Assembly: GCF_037081675.1 (NCBI RefSeq)
Contig: NZ_JAZAQL010000006.1
Coordinates: 124,001-188,000 of the forward strand
Length of the DNA: 64,000 bases
Reading direction: 5' to 3'
From: Halorubellus litoreus
Lineage (GTDB): Archaea > Halobacteriota > Halobacteria > Halobacteriales > Natrialbaceae
Shown: piece by piece, positions 1 through 8,230 of the stretch
Layout of the letters: each line of letters begins with the position of its first letter
Numbering within the stretch: position 1 is the first letter of the stretch
Notes under the pieces: generated by a model
Database searches by the model: none
Told to the model about the DNA's origin: nothing
What the model saw: only the letters and a program-made list of their open reading frames with translations
Made by a program: the position numbers and the translations under genes

Positions 1-2
1 CG

Positions 3-110
3 GTCGTCGACGTCGTCGACGCGACCGACGACGAGGACGCGGACGACGGCGACCACGGCGTCGAGGGCGGGACCCACCGGAGACCGGCCAGTGCCGTCGA
101 TGCAGACTGA
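3..110 (+). CDS. C-terminal tail of an unidentified acidic protein (5' end outside window)
   Basis: An open frame enters from the left edge and ends at the TGA at 108-110. The 35 visible codons end in ...RRPASAVDAD and are rich in Asp and Val, with the C- or G-ending codons typical of this chromosome. The other two plus frames lack this composition. The tail is hydrophilic and has no recognisable domain, so no function is proposed. It could be the disordered end of a secreted or soluble haloarchaeal protein. Confidence 0.45.
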   Translation, partial: VVDVVDATDDEDADDGDHGVEGGTHRRPASAVDAD

Positions 111-190
111 CCGATCCGCGTCCGCCGCAGCTCGGAGTCGAGTCGCGTGGGCCTGGAGCGAGCCCGGTCCAGCGTCCGGAGGTATCGTAC

Positions 191-1138
191 GTGCTCGGTG
201 ACGGCGGCGTGGCGGTGGTCGCGACCGTGCACGCGTTCTTCCGGGACAGCATCGACGCGTCGCGGTATCTCGCCGTCGCCGTCGCCGTCGGGAGCCCGTT
301 CGGGCTCGCCGCCGTCGTCGACGAACCCATCTACCTCCTCTTGGTGTTCGGCGTCGGCGTCGGGCTCGCGACGTACTACGTCCTCCACTATCCGGTGCGG
401 TACTACGACCCGCTGGCGGGCGAGTCAGTGAACTGGGACGCCGTCGCCGTCGCGGTGCTCCTGTTCGCGTACCTGCTGCCGAGCGGCGCGGACGTGGGTG
501 TCGCCGTCGCGCTCGCGGTCGCCATCGTCGGGCTCTGGGTCGCGGTCGTGGCGGGCGCGCGCATCGACGTCCACGCGCCGCCGAAGCGGTATCATCACGT
601 CCGCCGCGACGACGACCCGGAACCGTCGCCGCGCGTCGAGCGCGCGGTGGCGTGGCTCGCGGCGACGCCACCGCTCCGAGCGATGCGGTCGATGCGAGAC
701 GCGTTCCTGGACCGACTCCGCGCGGACCGGCAACTCGCGTGGTGGGTCGGTGCGGCCGCGAGCGGCACCGGGTTCCTCACCAGCGCGTTCGTCCTCGACC
801 TCCCGGACGCCGTCCCGTGGGCACTCTTGCTCGGCCTCGCACCGGTGGTGTACCACGGGACCGACCCGGAACGCCCGGAGACGACCCGACACAAGCATCG
901 CGGGTTCATACGTCAGTGGGCTGCGACTACCGCTGGACTCGTCGTCAGCGACGACGGGTTGGCGGTTGCCGCCTCCGCAGCCGCGTTCGTACTGCTCATC
1001 GAAGGAATGACGGTCGCGGAACAGGTCCGCATCGGCGACGGGTTCGGCGACACCGGACGCGGCGGTCCAGGGACCGAGGTGGGGAACGAGGGCGTCGACG
1101 ACCCGGCGTCGTCGAGTAGGTGGACCGATGGCGATTGA
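191..1138 (+). CDS. Polytopic membrane protein, paralogue of the next gene
   Basis: 315 residues from a GTG start. Hydrophobic segments are visible at about residues 22-40, 47-65, 83-122, 184-225 and 243-270, so it should sit in the cytoplasmic membrane; a charged Arg/Asp loop at about 128-175 splits it into two halves. The function is not recognised. It resembles the following protein segment by segment: TYYVLHYP against TYYLAHHP, a VPW motif before the penultimate helix, and IEGMTVAEQ against LESVTLAEQ near the end. Its last 11 bases overlap the start of that gene, so the pair is probably translated together and may form a heteromer. The GTG start is the likeliest but not certain. Confidence 0.7.
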   Translation: MLGDGGVAVVATVHAFFRDSIDASRYLAVAVAVGSPFGLAAVVDEPIYLLLVFGVGVGLATYYVLHYPVRYYDPLAGESVNWDAVAVAVLLFAYLLPSGADVGVAVALAVAIVGLWVAVVAGARIDVHAPPKRYHHVRRDDDPEPSPRVERAVAWLAATPPLRAMRSMRDAFLDRLRADRQLAWWVGAAASGTGFLTSAFVLDLPDAVPWALLLGLAPVVYHGTDPERPETTRHKHRGFIRQWAATTAGLVVSDDGLAVAASAAAFVLLIEGMTVAEQVRIGDGFGDTGRGGPGTEVGNEGVDDPASSSRWTDGD

Positions 1139-2087
1139 CCCGCGTGCAGCGGTCGCGCGACTCGGTGCGTTCTTCGCGTCGCGGTCGGCGGCGGCGTGGT
1201 GGCTCGGGGCGGCCGCGGCCGTTGTGGGCTTCGTGCTCGTCGACGCGTTCGTCGTTGGTCCCGAGTATCTCCCCAGCCTCACTGCCAGCGGTCTCGGGCC
1301 GGGGACGTACTACCTCGCGCACCATCCGGACGCGCTCTCCGACGAGTCCCGGCCGTGGGACGTCGCGAGCTTCTGGCCGTTCGCCCTCCTCTACCTCGTC
1401 CCGAAGGAGGACGGCTGGGTGGCCATCGGCGTGACCGTCGTCTCGTTCGCGGGCGTGGGGGTCGCGGTGATGGCGATGGCGGAACTCGACGGTCGCGCGT
1501 GGCTGGAACGCGAGCGAGACGAGTGCGAGCGAGACCAGTCCGTCGACGACGACCCGACGGCGCGTGCGGCGGCGCTCGCGGTCCGGCGGGACCCGCTGCG
1601 GCGGTGGACGACGCGGTCGTGGCCGGCGCAGCGCGCTTGCGCGGCCTGGACGTGGCTGGCAGCGGTGCTCCGATCGAACGAGATGGCCGCGCGATGCCTC
1701 GGTCTGAGTGCGAGCGTCGCCGGGTTCCTCCTCGTCGGCGAGGTCCCCACCGTCCCCGACGTCGTCCCGTGGGTCGCGTTGTTCTCCTTCGGGCCGTTCG
1801 CGTACTACCGGACGCACTACGGGCGAGTCCCGGTGGACGTACCACACGGACGACGGGTCCTCAGGATGCTCGCCGTCGTCCTCCCGACCAGCGGGGTCAC
1901 GCGCGAGGGCGCGTCCCTGCTGGCGGTCGCGGTCACCGCCGTGACGTTCGCGCTCCTGCTGGAGTCGGTGACGCTCGCGGAACAGTCACGGCTGCTCGCC
2001 GAGCACGACGAAGCGGTCGGCGACGACGCCGACGACGGGGAGCGAGTGCCGCCGTGGCGGCGACCGGCCTGCAGCGAGAACCGCTGA
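1128..2087 (+). CDS. Polytopic membrane protein, second of a paralogous overlapping pair
   Basis: 319 residues, starting at an ATG inside the end of the previous gene. Hydrophobic helices are visible at about 22-45, 85-120, 185-215 and 245-275, with an Arg-rich and acidic cytoplasmic-type loop at about 125-170. It repeats the order of short motifs in its upstream neighbour (TYYLAHHP, VPW, LESVTLAEQ), which points to a local duplication followed by strong divergence. No catalytic motif is visible and no function is proposed. The acidic C-terminus (DDADDGE) is typical of halophile proteins. Confidence 0.7.
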   Translation: MAIDPRAAVARLGAFFASRSAAAWWLGAAAAVVGFVLVDAFVVGPEYLPSLTASGLGPGTYYLAHHPDALSDESRPWDVASFWPFALLYLVPKEDGWVAIGVTVVSFAGVGVAVMAMAELDGRAWLERERDECERDQSVDDDPTARAAALAVRRDPLRRWTTRSWPAQRACAAWTWLAAVLRSNEMAARCLGLSASVAGFLLVGEVPTVPDVVPWVALFSFGPFAYYRTHYGRVPVDVPHGRRVLRMLAVVLPTSGVTREGASLLAVAVTAVTFALLLESVTLAEQSRLLAEHDEAVGDDADDGERVPPWRRPACSENR

Positions 2088-2287
2088 ACCCACCCCTCTC
2101 CAGCGTTGTTCGACGGTTCGTCGACGGTCGCGGGTCGCGCGTATCATTCATCTTCGAACCACCGACACACAACTCGCTGCCGACGCGAGCCACTATTCGG
2201 TGGTGGTACCTCACCGGTACCGGTCTTTGTAGAGAAAAGTTCTTCAATGTGGCTCTCCGAGCGGCTAGTAACAACAGGTGAGTCAAA

Positions 2288-3421
2288 GTGGCCCAGATGG
2301 AGTCCGCGACGTTCGAGACGGAGTTGAGTCTCTTCAAGTACGACAACCTGGAGCAACTGCCCGAATCCTACCGGGACCTCGACGAGGGAGAGCGCCGCGA
2401 GCGCATCGAGGCGGCGAAGGCCGAACTCGGCGACGACGTCGTCGTCCTCGGGCACAACTACCAGCGCCGCGAGATCGTCGAGCACAGCGACTTCGTCGGC
2501 GACTCCTACCAACTCAGCAAGGAGGCGGCGAACGCGGACGCGAAGTACGTCGTCTTCGGTGGCGTGACGTTCATGGCGGAGAGCGCGGACATCATCACGG
2601 ACGACGACCAGTCCGTCGTCCTCCCGAGCATGGAGGCGTCCTGTCCGATGGCGGGGATGGCGGAGGCGCTCCAGGTCGACGCGGCGTGGGAGGAGATCAC
2701 GGCCGCGGCCCCCGATAGCGACATCATCCCGATCACGTACATGAACTCGTACGCGGACCTGAAGGCGTTCTGCGCGGAGCAGGGCGGCCTCGTCTGTACG
2801 AGTTCGAACGCCGCGGACGCGTTCGAGTGGGCGTTCGAGCGCGGCGACAAGGTCCTGTTCCTCCCCGACAAGCACCTCGGCGAGAACACCGCGTACGAGC
2901 TCGGGATGGAGGACGCGATAACGGAGTGGGACCCGTGGGACCCCGAGGGGAAGGACGCCGCGGCCGCGGCCGAGGCGGACATCGTCCTCTGGGACGGCTA
3001 CTGTCAGGTCCACGAGCGCTTCTCCGCGGAGCACATCGCGGACCTCCGCGCGGAGCGTCCGGACGCGAACGTCGTCGTCCACCCCGAGTGCCGGCGCGAG
3101 GTCGTCGAAGCGGCGGACGTCGTCGGTTCGACTGCCACGATATGCGAGACGGTCGCGAACGCCGACCCCGGCGAGGCGTGGGCGATCGGGACCGAGATCC
3201 ACCTCGCGAAGCACCTCGACCGCTGGCATCCCGACGTCGAGGTCCTCCCGCTCTGTGGGGACGCGTGCATGGACTGCAACGCGATGCGCCAGATCGACCC
3301 GAACTACCTGACGTGGGTCCTGGAGGAACTGGTCGCGGGCCGCGAGCGCAACGTCGTCGAGGTCGCGCCCGAGGAGAAGGAACTCGCGCAGGTCGCGCTC
3401 GACCGCATGCTGGAGGTCTGA
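2288..3421 (+). CDS. nadA: Quinolinate synthase NadA
   Basis: 377 residues. NadA condenses iminoaspartate with dihydroxyacetone phosphate to give quinolinate, the second step of de novo NAD synthesis in the cytoplasm. The family signatures are clear: GHNYQRREIVE near residue 57, SMEASCPMAG, CTSSNA and CGDACMDCNAMR near the C-terminus. Three conserved Cys residues (in SCPM, VCTS and the CGDACMDC cluster) should bind the 4Fe-4S cluster. The GTG at 2288 follows a GGTGA Shine-Dalgarno-like element; an in-frame ATG at 2297 is an alternative start. nadB begins 3 bases after the stop, so this is the first gene of a nadABC operon. Confidence 0.96.
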   Translation: MAQMESATFETELSLFKYDNLEQLPESYRDLDEGERRERIEAAKAELGDDVVVLGHNYQRREIVEHSDFVGDSYQLSKEAANADAKYVVFGGVTFMAESADIITDDDQSVVLPSMEASCPMAGMAEALQVDAAWEEITAAAPDSDIIPITYMNSYADLKAFCAEQGGLVCTSSNAADAFEWAFERGDKVLFLPDKHLGENTAYELGMEDAITEWDPWDPEGKDAAAAAEADIVLWDGYCQVHERFSAEHIADLRAERPDANVVVHPECRREVVEAADVVGSTATICETVANADPGEAWAIGTEIHLAKHLDRWHPDVEVLPLCGDACMDCNAMRQIDPNYLTWVLEELVAGRERNVVEVAPEEKELAQVALDRMLEV

Positions 3422-3424
3422 ATC

Positions 3425-5029
3425 ATGCGTGACGCATCCGGTCCGCGGGTCGCGGACGTGCTCGTCGTCGGCTCCGGTATCGCGGGGTGTGCGGCGGCGC
3501 TCGCGGCGGCCCGGGACGGCGCGGACGTCCTGCTCGTGACGAAAGCCCAGAAGCCCGCCGACGCGAGTTCGGACTGGGCGCAGGGCGGTATCGCGACGAC
3601 GCGCGGCCGCCCGGAATCGCTGAAGGCGGACGTCGTGGCGGCGAGCGCGGGGACCGCGGACGAGGAGGCGGTGGACGTGCTCGTCGAGGAGGCGTCGGCG
3701 GCGGTGACGGACGTCCTCGTCGACACCCTGAACGTCCCGTTCGACACCGACGCCGAGGGCAGCGGGTTGGACTTCGCTCGCGAGGCCGCGCACAGCGAGA
3801 ATCGAATCCTGCACGTGGACGCGGCGACCGGCCAGCACGTCCTCCGGCCGTTCCTCTCGCATCTCGCGGACGTCGAGAACGTCGAGCTACTGGAGGACAC
3901 CGCGGCGCTCGACCTCGTCACCGACGAGGGGCGCGTCCACGGCGCGGTCCTGGACCGGCAGGCGAGCGCGCCCGAGGACGCGTTCGACGCGGACGGACTC
4001 GCGCCGCGTGCCCCCGAGGGCGAAGCGGTGTACGCGGACGCGACGGTGCTCGCGACCGGCGGTATCGGCGACTGCTTCGAGACGTCGACGAACCCGGCGG
4101 GGTCGACGGGCGACGGTATCGCGATGGCGGCGCTCGCGGGCGCCGACGTCGCGGACATGGAGTACGTGCAGTTCCACCCGACCGCGTACGACGGCGAGGA
4201 CTCGTTCCTGCTCTCGGAGGCGGTCCGCGGCGAGGGCGCGCACCTCGTGAACGGCGACGGGGAACGGTTCATGCCCGACTATCACGCGGACGCGGAGCTC
4301 GCGCCGCGGGACGTCGTCGCGCGAGCGGTCGCAGCGGAACGCGAGGCGACCGGTGAGGTCCGGTTGGACGTCTCCCCGCTCGCGGAGCCGTTCGAGGAGG
4401 CGTTCCCCGGACTCGCCGCGAAGTGCGACGAGCGCGAGGTCGACTGGGAGTCCGGGATTCCGGTGACGCCCTGCGAGCACTTCCTCTGTGGTGGCGTGGC
4501 CGTCGACCACGACGGACGCGCGACCCTCGACCGCCTGTACGCGGTCGGGGAGTGCGCGCGGACCGGCGTCCACGGCGCGAACCGGCTCGCCTCGACGAGC
4601 CTGCTGGAGGGCCTCGTCTGGGGGTTGCGCGCGGGCCAGGACGCGGTCGCCCGCGACGCGCTCGACCGCGACGCGCTCGTCGTCGAGGGGCCGTCGTACC
4701 GGAACAGCGACCCGGCGCTCCCCGAGCGCTTCGCCGCGGACAAGTTCCGGCGGCTCCGGCGCGTGATGAGCGAGCACGTCGGCCTCCGGCGGAACGCCGC
4801 CGACCTGGGGCGCGCGCAAGCGGCGCTCCGTCGACTCAAAGGCGAGGTGGACGCGTACGTCCGTACGCGGACGGCGCGAGACCTGTTCGAGCTGCGGAAC
4901 GCGAGCGTCGTCGCGCTCCTGGTCGCGAAGGCCGCCGCGGAGAACCCCGAGAGCGTCGGCTGTCACTACGTCGTCGACGGCGAGGAGTCGACGGACGACC
5001 AGGAGGCGCCGACGCCGGAGGCCGAATGA
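3425..5029 (+). CDS. nadB: L-aspartate oxidase NadB
   Basis: 534 residues. The FAD enzyme oxidises L-aspartate to iminoaspartate, the substrate that NadA consumes. The N-terminal dinucleotide-binding motif GSGIAGCAAALAAA lies at about residues 17-30. Family motifs of the succinate dehydrogenase/NadB flavoproteins follow: SSDWAQGGIA, EYVQFHPTAY, GGVAVDHDG and GEcARTGVHGANRLAS. A C-terminal helical domain of about 110 residues carries RRLRRVMSEHVGLRR. The length is normal. It is the middle gene of the NAD operon. Its stop overlaps an ATG of a 16-codon Arg-rich frame that bridges to nadC. Confidence 0.95.
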   Translation: MRDASGPRVADVLVVGSGIAGCAAALAAARDGADVLLVTKAQKPADASSDWAQGGIATTRGRPESLKADVVAASAGTADEEAVDVLVEEASAAVTDVLVDTLNVPFDTDAEGSGLDFAREAAHSENRILHVDAATGQHVLRPFLSHLADVENVELLEDTAALDLVTDEGRVHGAVLDRQASAPEDAFDADGLAPRAPEGEAVYADATVLATGGIGDCFETSTNPAGSTGDGIAMAALAGADVADMEYVQFHPTAYDGEDSFLLSEAVRGEGAHLVNGDGERFMPDYHADAELAPRDVVARAVAAEREATGEVRLDVSPLAEPFEEAFPGLAAKCDEREVDWESGIPVTPCEHFLCGGVAVDHDGRATLDRLYAVGECARTGVHGANRLASTSLLEGLVWGLRAGQDAVARDALDRDALVVEGPSYRNSDPALPERFAADKFRRLRRVMSEHVGLRRNAADLGRAQAALRRLKGEVDAYVRTRTARDLFELRNASVVALLVAKAAAENPESVGCHYVVDGEESTDDQEAPTPEAE

Positions 5030-5075
5030 TGCGACCGGGACGACGACGGGAGAGACGACGGCGGGAGGGTCGGCG

Positions 5076-5906
5076 ATGATAACGGACGCGGACGTCGAAC
5101 GGTGGCTGCGCGAGGACGTCGGCCATCACGACGTGACGAACGACGTCTCAGGCGAGACGACGGGGCGGCTCGTCGCGAAGGAGGCTGGCGTCGCGGCGGG
5201 ACTCGCGGCCGCCGAGGCGGTGTTCGGGTACCTCGGCGTGGACGTCACGGAGCGCGTCGACGACGGCGACCGGGTCGCTGCGGGCGACGTGGTGCTGCGG
5301 ACGTCGGGGGCGGCGCGCGAGACGCTACGCGCCGAGCGCGTCGCGGTGAACGTCGCGGGGCACGCGTCGGGCGTGGCGACGAAGACGCGTCGCGCGGTCG
5401 ACACCGCCCGCGAGTTCAGCGACGACGTCGCTATCGTAGCGACTCGGAAGACGACACCAGGGCTGCGTGGGGTCGAGAAGCGCGCGGTCGTCGCCGGCGG
5501 TGGCGACACGCACCGCCTGGACCTCTCGCACATGGTGATGGTGAAGGACAACCACGTCGCCGAGATGGGGCTCGAGGACGCTGTCGCACACTTCCGCGAG
5601 CGAGCGTCGTTCGCGACGAAGATAGAGGTGGAAGCGGAGACGCGCGAGGAGGCCGTGCGCGCGGTCGACGCGGGCGCGGACGTCGTCCTCCTCGACAACA
5701 TGGACCCGGAGACGACCGCGTCGGTCGCGGCGGCTGTCCGCGACGCCGCCGTCGCCGGCGGCCGCGAGGTCGTCGTCGAGGCCTCCGGCGGCATCACCGT
5801 CGGCGACGTCCCCGCGTACGCCGACGCCGGCGTCGACGTCGTCTCCATGGGGAGCCTCACGCACTCCGCGCGCAGCCTCGACTACTCGTTCCGTACCGGC
5901 GACTGA
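5076..5906 (+). CDS. nadC: Nicotinate-nucleotide pyrophosphorylase (quinolinate phosphoribosyltransferase) NadC
   Basis: 276 residues. NadC converts quinolinate and PRPP to nicotinate mononucleotide, CO2 and pyrophosphate, completing the route to the pyridine nucleotide. Typical motifs are ATRKTTPGLRGVEKRAV, a DLSHMVMVKDNH block that binds substrate, VEAET, VLLDNMDPE and VEASGGIT near the C-terminus. The length matches the family. It follows nadB by 46 bases with no promoter-like AT-rich element between them, so all three nad genes are likely one transcript. Together they make NAD from aspartate. Confidence 0.96.
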   Translation: MITDADVERWLREDVGHHDVTNDVSGETTGRLVAKEAGVAAGLAAAEAVFGYLGVDVTERVDDGDRVAAGDVVLRTSGAARETLRAERVAVNVAGHASGVATKTRRAVDTAREFSDDVAIVATRKTTPGLRGVEKRAVVAGGGDTHRLDLSHMVMVKDNHVAEMGLEDAVAHFRERASFATKIEVEAETREEAVRAVDAGADVVLLDNMDPETTASVAAAVRDAAVAGGREVVVEASGGITVGDVPAYADAGVDVVSMGSLTHSARSLDYSFRTGD

Positions 5907-5948
5907 ACGCGCTCGCGAGTCGACGTCGCCGGCGGCTGGCGTATCTGA

Positions 5949-5997
5949 GGTCGGCGTCGCCGGGGGCCGGCGTCAGAGGGGGTCGGCGTCGCCGGGG
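5949..5997. repeat. Two 17-bp direct repeats in the nadC-ogt spacer
   Basis: The word GGTCGGCGTCGCCGGGG occurs at 5949-5965 and again at 5981-5997 (period 32), with degenerate copies on either side. It lies between two convergent genes and has no visible coding role. It looks like a small slippage-type repeat. Confidence 0.6.
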
Positions 5998-6023
5998 TCT
6001 GCGTCGCCCAGGTCGGCGTTCCG

Positions 6024-6461
6024 TCAGTCGCGTCCGGGGAGCGTCGACTGTCGCGTGCCGTCGTCGCCCTCGACGTTCCTGGTTTCGTGCTCGAGGAGCC
6101 GGCGCTTCGTGTCGACGCCGTCGCCGCCGGAGTATCCGCGGAGGCCGCCGTCGCTCGCGACGACGCGATGGCAGGGGACGACCACGGGGACGGGGTTGCG
6201 CGCGCAGGCGCCACCGACGGCGACCGCGCTCGTGTCGAGGTCGCGTGCGAGGGCGCCGTACGTTCGCGTCTCGTCGTAGGGGATTTCGGTCATCGCGCGC
6301 ATCACGTCGCCCGTGAAGTCGTCGGGGTAGGCGACGGCGACGTCGAACGTGCGGCGCTCGCCACGCGCGTACTCGCGGAGTTCGCGGCGGAGGGCGTCGG
6401 GCGGGGCGTCGACGAACGCGTCGTCGATCCGGACGGTGGCGTCGAAGAGCGAGAAGTCCAT
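6024..6461 (-). CDS. ogt: Methylated-DNA--protein-cysteine methyltransferase (Ogt/MGMT family)
   Basis: 145 residues. This suicide repair protein transfers the alkyl group from O6-alkylguanine in DNA to its own cysteine. The active-site motif VVPCHRVV is present at about residues 93-100, followed by the helix-turn-helix region motif GLRGYSGG and then KRRLLEHE. The segment TEIPYDETRTYGALARDL before it is the DNA-recognition helix region. The N-terminal domain is short, as in archaeal versions. It is transcribed convergently with the nad operon. Confidence 0.92.
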   Translation of the reverse strand: MDFSLFDATVRIDDAFVDAPPDALRRELREYARGERRTFDVAVAYPDDFTGDVMRAMTEIPYDETRTYGALARDLDTSAVAVGGACARNPVPVVVPCHRVVASDGGLRGYSGGDGVDTKRRLLEHETRNVEGDDGTRQSTLPGRD

Positions 6462-6602
6462 GGGGTTCGGGTGGTCGACGGACGGTTCGGTCGACGGTCG
6501 CTTAAGCCCTCGCGTGCACGACCCGTGACGCGTGGCCGGCGGCCGCTCGGCGTCGAGGCGACGCGCCCGGCGTCGTCGGGGCTGGCAGCCGGGTCGCGGG
6601 GA

Positions 6603-7391
6603 CTACAGTTCGCGCTGGAGTGCAACGATGACGCCGACGACCGCGCCGACGACGACCGCAGCGACGAGGAGCGCAACGACCGAGAGCGGGTCCGTCGGGA
6701 CGCCCGGGAGCGTCGGGACGCTCGGGAGACCGCCACCGCCGCCACCACCGCCACCGCCGGTTCCGCCGGCGAGGAGGTCGAGGACCGCGTCGACGCCGCC
6801 CCGGGAGAGCGCCCGCCCGAGGAAGTCGACGAGGACGATGCCCACCGACCCCAGTATCGCCCAGTTCACGTACTCGCGTATCTCGGCGACGCGCGCATCG
6901 TCGATACCGTCGCCGACTGCGTCGTACCCGTAGTCGACGCCCGTCGGCGAGTCCTCGGCGAACAAGAGCTGCCAGGCGACCCGCGCGGCGGGCCCGCTCG
7001 TCGCGGCCTTCGCGAGCATCGCGACGACGACGAGCCCGAGCGTGACGAGCGCGCCGTCGTCCCACCAGATGTCCCGTACCTGGTTCGGGTTCCGGAGCGT
7101 CACGTACACCGTGCCCGTGAGGCCGGCGAGCGGGAGGCTCGCGAGCCACCACACCTGGAAGACGAACCCGCTGAGGCCGCGTGGCTCGAACAGCCACGTC
7201 GCCGCGGCGACGAGCGCGAACGCGACGAAGAGGTTCCTGACGCGCCCGCGGACGACCTCGAGGTGACGGCTCTGCTCCCATCGCTCGATGACCGACGACG
7301 CGACGGAGACGACGCGCTCGCGGTCGAAGCTCCCGTCCGGCCCCGTCAGCGAGTCGTCCTCGCCCTCGGCACCAGTCCAATCTCGGGACAC
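6603..7391 (-). CDS. Membrane protein with glycine-rich linker
   Basis: 262 residues, function not recognised. The N-terminal 45 residues are acidic and soluble. Helices follow at about 52-66, 72-95, 110-130 and 172-190. A run of glycines (10 in a row) at about 213-222 then leads to a Pro-rich linker and a final helix rich in Val and Ala (about 236-258). The last helix after a flexible linker resembles a stand-alone membrane anchor. The gene lies between ogt and the ferredoxin gene on the same strand but with gaps of 87 bases or more, so co-transcription is uncertain. Confidence 0.65.
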   Translation of the reverse strand: MSRDWTGAEGEDDSLTGPDGSFDRERVVSVASSVIERWEQSRHLEVVRGRVRNLFVAFALVAAATWLFEPRGLSGFVFQVWWLASLPLAGLTGTVYVTLRNPNQVRDIWWDDGALVTLGLVVVAMLAKAATSGPAARVAWQLLFAEDSPTGVDYGYDAVGDGIDDARVAEIREYVNWAILGSVGIVLVDFLGRALSRGGVDAVLDLLAGGTGGGGGGGGGGLPSVPTLPGVPTDPLSVVALLVAAVVVGAVVGVIVALQREL

Positions 7392-7478
7392 GCCCGACCG
7401 TTCTCTCGCCGACGTATTCGGCTTTCCGGTGTCAGAAACGAAATGCGAACTGGTCGACGCTGCCGCGATAACGGTCGG

Positions 7479-8126
7479 TCAGCTCGGTCGCGGCGGCAGG
7501 AGGTGCTCCTCGAGCTCGGGGAGGTCCTTGACGTTGAACACGACCTGCATGTCGCTCGTCGCTGGCGTCCCGATACAGGAGAGCAGGATCCCGCGCTCGG
7601 TGAGCTCCTCGGGGAGCACGTGGTCGTGGAAGACGTCCATCTCGCCGGAGACGACCGCGACAGCGCAGTTCGCGCACGCACCACCGCGACACGAGAACGG
7701 CCAGTCGAAGCCGGCGTCCTCGGCGGCTTCGAGCACGCTGTCGTCGCCCTCGACGACGAACGTCCCGTGCGTAGCGTCGTCGAACCGGACGCGGTTGGCC
7801 TTCTCGAAGAGGTCGTCGTCGTCGAGACTCCAGCCTTGCTCGACGATGGCGTCGTAGTCGAGGTACTCGACGACGGACTCGGTACGAGCGAGGGTCTCGC
7901 CCTCCTCGTCGGCCGCGACCTCGTCCCAGTCGCGGCCGCCGCCAGCGGACAGCTCCTCGTAGGCGGCCTTGACGAGTCGGAACTGGCGGCGCGTCCCGCC
8001 CTGGTCGGGATGGGTCTCCTTCGCGCGCTGTCGATAGGCGCGACGGATCTCGTCCTCCCCCGCGTCCCGGTCGACCCCCAGCACGTCGAACGGACTCTGC
8101 ACACGCCCTCTAGCAACAGGAATCAA
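7479..8126 (-). CDS. J-domain/2Fe-2S ferredoxin fusion protein
   Basis: 215 residues. Residues about 10-60 form a DnaJ-type J-domain (SPFDVLGVDRDAGEDEIRRA, then the invariant HPD within THPDQGG). Residues about 105-200 form a plant-type 2Fe-2S ferredoxin with the cluster ligands in SCRGGACANC and a fourth Cys in LLSCIG. Such ferredoxins carry one electron; a J-domain normally stimulates an Hsp70 ATPase. The fusion therefore suggests a ferredoxin that contacts DnaK, perhaps during cluster insertion; that role is inferred. An acidic linker joins the two parts. An equivalent J-domain-containing ferredoxin is known in other haloarchaea as far as I recall. Confidence 0.88.
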   Translation of the reverse strand: MIPVARGRVQSPFDVLGVDRDAGEDEIRRAYRQRAKETHPDQGGTRRQFRLVKAAYEELSAGGGRDWDEVAADEEGETLARTESVVEYLDYDAIVEQGWSLDDDDLFEKANRVRFDDATHGTFVVEGDDSVLEAAEDAGFDWPFSCRGGACANCAVAVVSGEMDVFHDHVLPEELTERGILLSCIGTPATSDMQVVFNVKDLPELEEHLLPPRPS

Positions 8127-8230
8127 ATAAACTCCCGCACTGCGGCGTGATTCGCGGTATCACGCCACACGCTCCGGGGCGGGTCGCGGGCCGCACTCAG
8201 CCGCGGGCCGCGCTCGATAGCGCGCCGCAG

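Noticed and set aside
2144..3862. A 572-codon open frame on the minus strand opposite nadA and nadB
   Set aside because: It is the mirror of real genes in GC-rich DNA: Arg- and Val-rich with no domain. Many similar long shadows occur across the window.
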